From NCBI GenBank assembly GCA_020861055.1, contig JAJBTD010000171.1:1-7352 (forward strand): DNA of 7,352 bases, in the 5' to 3' direction. Numbering within the stretch: position 1 is the first letter of the stretch; the number at the start of each line of letters is the position of its first letter. The notes beneath the pieces were generated by a model that saw only the letters and a program-made list of their open reading frames with translations, was not told the origin of the DNA and searched no databases. Shown in pieces: positions 1 to 5,317 of this stretch. The position numbers and the translations under genes are program-made. The stretch comes from Clostridiales bacterium (GTDB taxonomy: Bacteria > Bacillota > Clostridia > Oscillospirales > Oscillospiraceae).

Positions 1-422
1 GCGTCGGACCGCGTCTCCGCCGGATCGTCGTCCATGACGTAGCCGCCGATGGTGTAGGTGTAGATGGTGGTGTTATTCGTGACCGTGTCGATCGTCCCGG
101 ACACCTGTGACGCAGCCAGGGAGAGGTAGACGGAGCCTGCGGAGATGAGCAGGGACAGCAACCAGGCCAGAATCCGCCGGGGCAGGGCAAGATTCACCGT
201 CTCCACGGCGTGCTTTCCCTGGGGAGGACGGTTTTTGGCAGGCTTCAGGGCCATCAGCCCGGTGAACAGCAGGAGGAGAACGAGCACGATGACCATCAGG
301 ATCAGGTATCGCTCCGGCAGCATGTCCAGCTTCCAGACCAGCCAGCCCAGCAGCGCCTCGGTGAGCAGCTGCACCAGCAGCAGGACAAGAGAAATTCGCT
401 TTACCGTTTTCAATGCTTTCAT
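1..422 (-). CDS. LCP (LytR-CpsA-Psr) family protein, N-terminal part (partial)
   Basis: The frame starts at ATG 422 and runs off the left window edge after 140 codons without a stop. A purine-rich GGAGAGG lies 10 bases before the start, and a good promoter lies further upstream. The protein opens with a basic stretch (MKALKTVKR), then has three hydrophobic segments at about residues 10-31, 39-58 and 82-104. A basic linker at about 60-72 separates the second and third. An extracytoplasmic start follows, rich in Thr/Asn, ending in a DDDPAET-like stretch. Clostridial LCP proteins commonly have this N-terminal membrane layout followed by a 'xDDPAxxxxDA' segment ahead of the catalytic LCP domain. 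These enzymes transfer lipid-linked teichoic acid or polysaccharide precursors to peptidoglycan at the outer membrane face. The catalytic domain with its arginines lies outside the window, so the call rests on layout and this short motif. A different multi-span membrane protein cannot be excluded. Confidence 0.6.
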   Translation of the reverse strand, partial: MKALKTVKRISLVLLLVQLLTEALLGWLVWKLDMLPERYLILMVIVLVLLLLFTGLMALKPAKNRPPQGKHAVETVNLALPRRILAWLLSLLISAGSVYLSLAASQVSGTIDTVTNNTTIYTYTIGGYVMDDDPAETRSD

Positions 423-489
423 ATGCACACATCCTCTCCGCCCCGGAGGAAATCCGGAGCAGGTCTGTTTTTGTCGAATTGCGTTCCTC

Positions 490-518
490 ATTATAGCACA
501 ACGTTTTCGCCCGGTGAA
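490..518 (-). promoter_or_regulatory. Sigma-A-type promoter for the LCP-like gene
   Basis: On the minus strand a perfect -10 box TATAAT (490-495) is preceded by TGC, giving an extended -10. A -35-like TTCACC (513-518) sits exactly 17 bases upstream. Transcription would begin near 483, leaving a leader of about 60 bases before the ATG at 422. The weak -35 box is plausibly offset by the extended -10. Confidence 0.7.
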
Positions 519-582
519 CTGTTTTTTAGAATTTTTAAGGATGAGAAAGGGATAAATAAACCGGAAAGGCTGGGGCGCTTTC

Positions 583-611
583 TTGCATTTTTTACAAAAG
601 AGCGGTACAAT
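583..611 (+). promoter_or_regulatory. Sigma-A-type promoter for the M16C peptidase gene
   Basis: TTGCAT (583-588) and TACAAT (606-611) are separated by 17 bases in an AT-rich patch that stands out from the GC-rich surroundings. The predicted start of transcription is near 618, giving a leader of about 33 bases with the ribosome binding site in it. It lies back to back with the LCP promoter (490-518). Confidence 0.75.
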
Positions 612-634
612 AACGGGAAACGGACGCTTCCAAC

Positions 635-642
635 AGAAAGGA
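635..642 (+). promoter_or_regulatory. Ribosome binding site that sets the M16C start
   Basis: AGAAAGGA lies 8 bases before ATG 651. The same frame stays open far upstream (to about 210), but that part is antisense to the LCP gene and precedes the promoter. This site and the promoter together fix the start at 651. Confidence 0.8.
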
Positions 643-650
643 ATTGCAGT

Positions 651-3533
651 ATGAAGCAGAATGACCGTCTCCACGGCTTTATCGTGGAATATGCCCAGCC
701 CCTGCCGGAGCTGAAGGCCACGCTGTACCGGATGACCTATGAGAAAAATGGGGCCGACCTGGTGTGGCTGGACCGGGAGGACGAGAACAAGACCTTTGCC
801 ATCACCTTCAAGACCATCCCCCAGGACGATACCGGCGTTTTCCACATTCTGGAGCACTCCGTCCTCTGCGGTTCGGACAAGTACCCGGTAAAGGAGCCCT
901 TTGTGGAGCTGCTGAAAAGCTCCCTCCAGACCTTTCTGAACGCCTTCACCTTTCCGGACAAGACCTGCTACCCCGTCTGCTCCCGGAACGACCAGGACTT
1001 TCTCAACCTGATGGACGTCTATCTGGACGCCGTGCTCCATCCTCTGAGCGTTACCGACGACCACGCCTTCCGCCAGGAGGGTTGGCACTATGAGCTGGAC
1101 GACCCCCAGGGAGAGCTGACGGTAAACGGCGTGGTCTACAACGAGATGAAGGGGGCCTACGCCGACCCGGACACGGTGCTCATGCGGGAGATGAACGCCC
1201 TCCTGTTCCCGGACAACTGCTATGGCTACGAGTCCGGGGGCTATCCGGACGCCATCCCCACGCTCACCTATGAAAACTACTGCGCCAGCCACCGACGGTT
1301 CTATCACCCCTCCAATTCCCGCATCTTCCTGGACGGCAGCGTGGACCTGGACGCCGTTCTGGCCAAGCTGGACAGCTTCCTCGCCCCCTATGACCGGCTG
1401 GAGGTGGATTCCGACATTCCCATGCAGGCCCCTGTCGCCCCGGCAAATCAGACGGCCTGGTATCAGGTGGGGCCGGAGGACGACGGGACCAATAAGGCGA
1501 TTTTGGCCCGTGGCTGGGTGTTCGCCCGCTTCGACGAGCGGGAGAAGATCGCCGCCTGCGAGGCCCTCACCGACGCCCTGTGCGGCTCCAACGAGGCGCC
1601 GCTGAAAAAGGCCCTGCTGGAGCAGGGACTGGCGGAGGACGTGGAGTTCCAGTCCTGGGACGGCACCCAGCAGCGGTACGTCCTGCTGGTGGTGCGTCAC
1701 ACGGACGAAAGCAAACAGGCCCAGGTCTGGCAGACGGTGGAGCGTGTCCTCCGGGAGCAGGCTGACGGCGGCCTGGACCGGAGCCGGGTGGCCTCTGTCC
1801 TGAACCGGATGGAATTTAAGGCCAGGGAACGAGACATGGGCGGCTTCCCCAAGGGGCTGGCTTTGGCCCTGGACTGCGCCGAGAGCTGGCTCTACGGCGG
1901 CGACCCCGCCCAGAACCTCCAGTGCGGCGAGCTGTTCGCCTCTCTCCGGGAAAAGCTGGAGCAGGGCTGGTTTGAGGAATTTATCCGCACCGCCCTTCTG
2001 GATTGCCCCCATCAGGCCACGGTCTGCCTGCTGCCCAGCGCCACGCTGGGCGAGGAAAAGGCCCGCAGGGAGCAGGCGCGGCTGGCAGCGGTCAAGGCAA
2101 ACTGGACGCCTGAGGAGGTCCAGGCGGTCATCGACCGGTTCCGTCGGCTCCGGGAGCGCCAGAGCACGCCGGACAGCCCTCAGGCCCTGAGCGCCATTCC
2201 CACCCTGTCCCTGTCGGACATCCCCACCCAGCTCCACCGGACGCCTCAGGAGGAGGCCTCCGCCGACGGGGTGACGGTGCTCCATCAGCCTCTGGAGACG
2301 GGGGGCATCCTCTATCTGGACCTGTATTTCTCTCTGGAGGATTTGTCTCTGGACGAGCTGAGCCGGGTATCTCTCCTGGCCTCTCTCCTGGGCAAGCTGG
2401 ACACGGTCCATTATTCCGCCATCGACCTGCGCAGCGTCATGGACGACTGTCTGGGCCGGTTCAGCGCCACGGTGCTTCCCCTGGCCCCGGAGGGCGAGCG
2501 GGAGCGCTGCACCCCCTGGCTGGTGGTCAGCGCGTCTCTCCTGGCCAGCCGCCGGGCAGAGGCCGCTGCGCTGATCCTGGAAATCCTCACCGGCACCCGG
2601 TTCGACGACGCCGCCAAGCTGGGCATCCTGCTGACCCAATTCCGGCTCCAGCTGGAGCAGGGCATTCAGGCCTCCGGCCACTCCTTCGCCGCTCAGCGGG
2701 CGGGGGCGTATCTCTCCGCCCAAAAGACTGCCATGGAGACGGTGGGCGGCATCGACTATCTCCGCTTCCTCCAGCAGACGGAGCAGGCTCAGGACGGGCT
2801 GTGTGACGCCCTGGCCGGACTGTCTGGCCGGATATTCTCCCGGCAGCGGCTCACCGTCAGCGTGACGGGGGAGATGGACGCAGACTGGGTGAAAACGCTG
2901 GCGGCGGGACTGCCCGACCTGCCGGTGAGCGAGCCCGTGGCCCTTCCCCGGCATTCTCCGGCAAAGGAGGGCTTCCAGATTCCCGCCCAGGTGAGCTTCG
3001 CTGCCAAGTCGGGGGCGCTCCCAGGCGCCGAGCGCTGCACCGGTACCGCCCTGGTGGGGGCCAACCTGCTGACCTATGACTATCTGTGGAACACTGTCCG
3101 GGTACAGGGCGGCGCCTACGGGGTGGGCCTCCGGGTGGACTCCGGCGGCAGCGTCCGCTTTTGGTCCTATCGGGACCCCAGCCCCCGGCAGTCTCTGAAC
3201 CGCTTTGACGGGGCGGGGCAGGCCCTCGTCCAGACCGCGCAGTCCGGGGACGATCTGACGAAATATATCGTCAGCACCGTGGGCAGCGACCAGCCGCCCC
3301 TGTCTCCCCGGACGGAGGGCTTCCAGGAGGCGGTCAACCGCCTCTCCGGCAGCACCTGGGAACAGCGGCAGCAGCGGTATACCGAAATCCTGAACACCAC
3401 TCCCGCTCAGCTGGAGGCGCTGGGCGCGTCCCTGACCGCAGCGGCGGAGAGCGCCGGTATCTGCGTCATCGGCGGCAGCGCCGCTCTGGACGCCTGCGCC
3501 GACGTGCTGGAGCGCCGGGAGAACCTCCTGTAA
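651..3533 (+). CDS. M16C-family zinc metallopeptidase (presequence-protease / insulinase type)
   Basis: This is a complete 960-residue protein, the usual length for the PreP/M16C subfamily (two M16 halves joined by a linker in one chain). The inverted zinc motif HILEH is at residues 65-69 (H65 and H69 bind zinc, E68 is the catalytic base). The distal zinc ligand is E165 in NEMKGAY. The following VLCGSDKYPVKEPFVEL and LNAFTFPDKTCYPV blocks are hallmarks of the family. In the C-terminal half, R817 and Y823 in the VRVQGGAYG motif match the Arg/Tyr pair that completes the active site in this family. There is no signal peptide, so it should act in the cytoplasm, degrading unstructured peptides inside a closed chamber. 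That role is known for organellar PreP and inferred here. The gene is monocistronic with its own promoter. It converges on the decarboxylase operon and shares the intergenic hairpin with it. Codon use is like its neighbours. Confidence 0.93.
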   Translation: MKQNDRLHGFIVEYAQPLPELKATLYRMTYEKNGADLVWLDREDENKTFAITFKTIPQDDTGVFHILEHSVLCGSDKYPVKEPFVELLKSSLQTFLNAFTFPDKTCYPVCSRNDQDFLNLMDVYLDAVLHPLSVTDDHAFRQEGWHYELDDPQGELTVNGVVYNEMKGAYADPDTVLMREMNALLFPDNCYGYESGGYPDAIPTLTYENYCASHRRFYHPSNSRIFLDGSVDLDAVLAKLDSFLAPYDRLEVDSDIPMQAPVAPANQTAWYQVGPEDDGTNKAILARGWVFARFDEREKIAACEALTDALCGSNEAPLKKALLEQGLAEDVEFQSWDGTQQRYVLLVVRHTDESKQAQVWQTVERVLREQADGGLDRSRVASVLNRMEFKARERDMGGFPKGLALALDCAESWLYGGDPAQNLQCGELFASLREKLEQGWFEEFIRTALLDCPHQATVCLLPSATLGEEKARREQARLAAVKANWTPEEVQAVIDRFRRLRERQSTPDSPQALSAIPTLSLSDIPTQLHRTPQEEASADGVTVLHQPLETGGILYLDLYFSLEDLSLDELSRVSLLASLLGKLDTVHYSAIDLRSVMDDCLGRFSATVLPLAPEGERERCTPWLVVSASLLASRRAEAAALILEILTGTRFDDAAKLGILLTQFRLQLEQGIQASGHSFAAQRAGAYLSAQKTAMETVGGIDYLRFLQQTEQAQDGLCDALAGLSGRIFSRQRLTVSVTGEMDADWVKTLAAGLPDLPVSEPVALPRHSPAKEGFQIPAQVSFAAKSGALPGAERCTGTALVGANLLTYDYLWNTVRVQGGAYGVGLRVDSGGSVRFWSYRDPSPRQSLNRFDGAGQALVQTAQSGDDLTKYIVSTVGSDQPPLSPRTEGFQEAVNRLSGSTWEQRQQRYTEILNTTPAQLEALGASLTAAAESAGICVIGGSAALDACADVLERRENLL

Positions 3534-3581
3534 GGCCTCTCCCCCGCTCCCGCCGGGACAGATAAAGGGAATAGCGACAAC

Positions 3582-3630
3582 GTAAAAACGTCCGGGGACG
3601 AGCCGCCGTATAGCGGCCTGTCCCCGGACG
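3582..3630 (-). terminator. Intrinsic terminator for the decarboxylase operon, possibly bidirectional
   Basis: GTCCGGGGAC (3590-3599) and GTCCCCGGAC (3620-3629) are exact inverted repeats, extended by C3589-G3630. The stem continues inward through CCGC/GCGG (3603-3606 / 3613-3616) with one mismatch, leaving a CGTATA loop. On the minus strand the hairpin is followed by GTTTTTACG, a short U tract, so the best reading is termination of the oadB transcript. On the plus strand no U run follows, but the hairpin lies about 55 bases after the M16C stop and may also help end that transcript. Confidence 0.75.
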
Positions 3631-3662
3631 AACTGCTGTCTGGAGATAGGGCGATCTCTCCC

Positions 3663-3797
3663 CTATTTCTTGTCCCGCCGATGGGCGGCCAGGGTGATGA
3701 TGTTGAGCAGCTGGATGACCACAATAATGACCAGAGTGACCACAAAGACCCCCAGCCAGCCCAGGAGACACTTGAGGACGATGGTTCCGATATCCAT
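3663..3797 (-). CDS. OadG-like small membrane subunit (44 aa)
   Basis: The peptide begins MDIGTIVLKCLLGW and ends in AAHRRDKK. It has one long hydrophobic helix (about residues 5-36) and a short basic tail, as expected for a single-span membrane peptide with its C-terminus in the cytoplasm. GAAAGGAG lies 8 bases before ATG 3797, and only 18 bases separate it from the stop of the upstream beta-subunit gene, so the two should be co-transcribed and translated together. Its position and shape fit the small gamma-type (OadG-related) or MmdE-like subunits that help assemble sodium-pump decarboxylases. It lacks the long hydrophilic, alpha-binding and metal-binding tail of classical OadG, which is about twice this length. 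The assignment rests on context and shape, since such a short sequence has little family signal. Confidence 0.75.
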   Translation of the reverse strand: MDIGTIVLKCLLGWLGVFVVTLVIIVVIQLLNIITLAAHRRDKK

Positions 3798-3815
3798 GGA
3801 AAACGCTCCTTTCTA

Positions 3816-4937
3816 TCAGGCGAACAGGGTCAGGATCAGGCCCCCGGCGATGACCGAGGCGATCTGGCCGGAGACGTTGACTCCGGCGGCGTGCATGAGC
3901 AGGAAGTTCTGGGGGTCCTCCTCCAGCCCCATCTTGTGAATGACACGGGCAGACATGGGGAAGGCGGAGATGCCCGCCGCGCCGATCATGGGGTTGATCT
4001 TCTCCCTGGCGAACAGGTTGTAGATCTTGGCCACCAGTACGCCGCCCACCGTGTCAAAGATAAAGGCGATGAGGCCCAGGCCCAAAATCATCAGGGTCTC
4101 CTTGCTCAGGAAGGCCTCCGCCTGCATTTTGGAGGCCACGGTGATGCCCAGAAACAGGGTGATGAGGTTGGCCAGCACCTTCTGAGCGGTGTCGGAGAGG
4201 CTGTCCAGCACGCCGCACTCCCGGATGAGGTTGCCGAACATGAGGAAGCCGATGAGGGCCACGCTCCGGGGGGCCACCAGCCCGGCGATAATGGTGATGA
4301 TGATGGGGAAAAGGATCTTGGTGGTCTTGGTCACCTCCCGCCCGGCATACTTCATCCGGATACGCCGCTCCTTCTGGGTGGTGATGAGCCGGATGACCGG
4401 GGGCTGGATGATGGGGACCAGGGCCATGTAGGAGTAGGCCACCACGATAATGGGCCCCACATACTGGCTGTTGAGGTAGTTTGCCACAAAGATGGAGGTG
4501 GGGCCGTCGGCGGCGCCGATGATGGCGATGGAGGCGGCGTCTGCGATGTCAAAGCCCAGGAGAGAGGCCATGATGAGGGTGAAAAAGATACCGAACTGGG
4601 CCGCCGCCCCGAAGATCATCAGCTTGGGATTGGAGAGCAGGGGCGTGAAGTCGATCATCGCCCCGATGCCCACAAAGAGCAGCAGGGGGAACAGCTCGTT
4701 GGCGATGCCGGAGTCAAAGAGCACATCCAGCACGCCGGTCTCCTCGATGCCGTCGATGATCTGGGTCACCGCCCCGGACTGGGGCAGGTTCACCAGAATG
4801 GTGCCGAAGCCGATGGGCAGCAGCAGGGTGGGCTCCATGTCCCTGGCGATGGCTAAATAGATCAGCAGTCCGCCAATGAGCCACATGACCACCTGCTGCC
4901 ACTGGAGATTGAGAACATTTCCAAACAGGTCTGCCAT
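3816..4937 (-). CDS. oadB: Sodium-translocating decarboxylase, beta subunit (OadB / MmdB / GcdB family)
   Basis: This complete 373-residue, very hydrophobic protein has the family signatures GIGAMIDFTPLLSNP (about 90-104), GAADGPTSIF (141-150), AGISAFPMSARV (321-332) and NVSGQIASVIAGG near the end. Residues D144, Y170, N315, G319, S324 and R331 have the same mutual spacing as D203, Y229, N373, G377, S382 and R389 of Klebsiella OadB, the residues tied to sodium transport (numbers from memory). The beta subunit decarboxylates carboxybiotin and exports sodium. The length is closer to the short MmdB/GcdB type than to the 433-residue Klebsiella protein, so the substrate (oxaloacetate, methylmalonyl-CoA or glutaconyl-CoA) cannot be told here; the symbol is for the family. 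AGAAAGGAG lies 10 bases before ATG 4937. No alpha or biotin-carrier gene is in the window. Expression appears to be under the leader riboswitch at 5027-5121. Confidence 0.93.
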   Translation of the reverse strand: MADLFGNVLNLQWQQVVMWLIGGLLIYLAIARDMEPTLLLPIGFGTILVNLPQSGAVTQIIDGIEETGVLDVLFDSGIANELFPLLLFVGIGAMIDFTPLLSNPKLMIFGAAAQFGIFFTLIMASLLGFDIADAASIAIIGAADGPTSIFVANYLNSQYVGPIIVVAYSYMALVPIIQPPVIRLITTQKERRIRMKYAGREVTKTTKILFPIIITIIAGLVAPRSVALIGFLMFGNLIRECGVLDSLSDTAQKVLANLITLFLGITVASKMQAEAFLSKETLMILGLGLIAFIFDTVGGVLVAKIYNLFAREKINPMIGAAGISAFPMSARVIHKMGLEEDPQNFLLMHAAGVNVSGQIASVIAGGLILTLFA

Positions 4938-4979
4938 AGGGAAAAATCTCCTTTCTGTTTCTCAGCACTACAGGGGAGA

Positions 4980-5033
4980 AAGACAAAACCTTTGCCGGGG
5001 ACAGAAAAACACTCGCTCTGTCTCCGGCAAAGG
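4980..5033 (-). terminator. Riboswitch-controlled intrinsic terminator in the oadB leader
   Basis: On the minus strand CCTTTGCCGG (5033-5024) pairs perfectly with CCGGCAAAGG (4998-4989). After one A/C mismatch, GACAG (5022-5018) pairs with CTGTC (5004-5000). The 13-base loop is followed downstream by TTTTGTCTTTCT. This is a strong stem plus U tract, ending about 40 bases before the oadB start. The first seven bases of the 5' arm (CCTTTGC) are also the 3' strand of riboswitch helix P1, so terminator and aptamer exclude each other. This predicts that ligand binding lets transcription continue. Confidence 0.88.
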
Positions 5034-5121
5034 TCTCGCTCTTTGAGATGGCTCCGGGCATTGTGCCGTACTGACGGGGCCATCACATCCGTAATACCGG
5101 ATGCAAGCTACTCCCCCCTGC
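5027..5121 (-). ncRNA. yybP-ykoY-type manganese riboswitch aptamer
   Basis: Read on the minus strand: P1 is GCAGGGG (5121-5115) with CCTTTGC (5033-5027), including two G-U pairs. It encloses the conserved GGAGTAGC (5114-5107) and GCGAGA (5039-5034) strands of loop L1. P2 is CATCCG/CGGATG (5103-5098 / 5091-5086). P3 is GATGGC/GCCATC (5084-5079 / 5052-5047), holding an internal loop L3 with CCGTCAGTAC (5077-5068) opposite CGGA (5056-5053), capped by GGCA-CAA-TGCC. The pattern P1-GGAGUAG-P2-P3 with CGUCA opposite CGG, then GCRAGACC, is that of the yybP-ykoY class. In that class the L1 and L3 loops dock and bind Mn2+. The helix P4 seen in some members is missing or vestigial. The class normally precedes MntP, TerC/Alx or cation ATPase genes; here it precedes oadB. 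The match was made by eye from remembered examples. Confidence 0.85.
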
Positions 5122-5128
5122 GGGAATG

Positions 5129-5157
5129 GGAGCGCCCGGCAAAGCTCCGGCAGCTCC
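5129..5157 (-). promoter_or_regulatory. 5'-end hairpin of the oadB leader, with a copy of the terminator arm
   Basis: GGAGC (5157-5153) pairs with GCTCC (5133-5129), and CCGG (5150-5147) with CCGG (5139-5136), across a 2x2 internal loop. The hairpin starts about where transcription is predicted to begin, so it may protect the 5' end. Its 3' half contains CTTTGCCGG (5144-5136), identical to nine bases of the terminator's 5' arm, so it could alternatively pair with the terminator's 3' arm. Confidence 0.5.
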
Positions 5158-5163
5158 GATAAA

Positions 5164-5192
5164 AGAATATCGGATATGGGGAAAAATGTCAA
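5164..5192 (-). promoter_or_regulatory. Sigma-A-type promoter for the riboswitch-oadB operon
   Basis: On the minus strand a perfect -35 box TTGACA (5192-5187) is followed after 17 bases by TATTCT (5169-5164). Transcription should start near 5157, giving a leader of about 220 bases that holds the hairpin, the aptamer and the terminator. The near-consensus promoter suits a gene whose control lies in the leader rather than at initiation. Confidence 0.8.
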
Positions 5193-5242
5193 GAGTTTGG
5201 TGCAGAGTTTTCAAATAAATCTGCTTCCTCCCACAATCCCCG

Positions 5243-5270
5243 TTTGAATGACCTCCCGATGGACTACAAT
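5243..5270 (+). promoter_or_regulatory. Probable promoter for clpC
   Basis: TACAAT (5265-5270) is a good -10 box. A -35-like TTTGAA (5243-5248) sits 16 bases upstream (TTGAAT one base further would give 15). Transcription would begin near 5277. No CtsR heptad pair (GGTCAAA type) or CIRCE element is visible around it, so heat-shock control of the usual clpC kind is not supported. Confidence 0.55.
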
Positions 5271-5279
5271 AGAGAAAAC

Positions 5280-5299
5280 AGCCCGGAGGTCGGGCTTTT
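5280..5299 (+). promoter_or_regulatory. Short hairpin with T run between clpC promoter and start
   Basis: AGCCCG (5280-5285) and CGGGCT (5291-5296) form a perfect 6-bp stem with a GAGGT loop, running straight into TTTT. It resembles a small intrinsic terminator, but it sits within a few bases of the predicted transcription start. A 5'-end stabilising stem or weak attenuator is more likely than a full terminator. The loop's GAGG also resembles a ribosome binding site. Confidence 0.45.
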
Positions 5300-5317
5300 C
5301 TGACAGGAGGACGCATT

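Noticed and set aside
210..650. In-frame upstream extension of the M16C peptidase
   Set aside because: It precedes the promoter at 583-611, runs antisense to the LCP-like gene, and adds sequence unrelated to the family. ATG 651 has a proper ribosome binding site and gives the normal family length.
3642..3670. Imperfect 10-bp hairpin (GGAGATAGGG with CCCTATTTCT) over the end of the OadG-like gene
   Set aside because: It includes two G-U pairs, no U tract follows it, and it overlaps a stop codon. It might weakly aid termination of the M16C transcript but cannot be called with confidence.
3681..4856. Long plus-strand open frame of 391 codons across the decarboxylase beta-subunit gene
   Set aside because: It is antisense to a clear OadB-family gene. 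Its product is extremely rich in Gly, Asp, His and Gln without domain signals, as expected of a shadow frame in GC-rich DNA. Its start is inside the OadG-like gene.
5027..5121. Sodium (Na+-I/DUF1646) or NiCo riboswitch as the identity of the oadB leader
   Set aside because: A sodium sensor would suit the gene, but the GGAGTAG, CGTCA-opposite-CGG and GCGAGACC patches and their order match yybP-ykoY. I could not run a covariance search, so Na+-I is kept only as an alternative to test.
5202..5224. Inverted repeat GCAGA...TCTGC between the divergent promoters as an operator
   Set aside because: Five-base arms with a 13-base gap are expected by chance and match no regulator site I know.
5193..5317. 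CtsR or CIRCE heat-shock operator for clpC
   Set aside because: No tandem GGTCAAA-type heptads and no TTAGCACTC/GAGTGCTAA inverted repeat were found near the clpC promoter.
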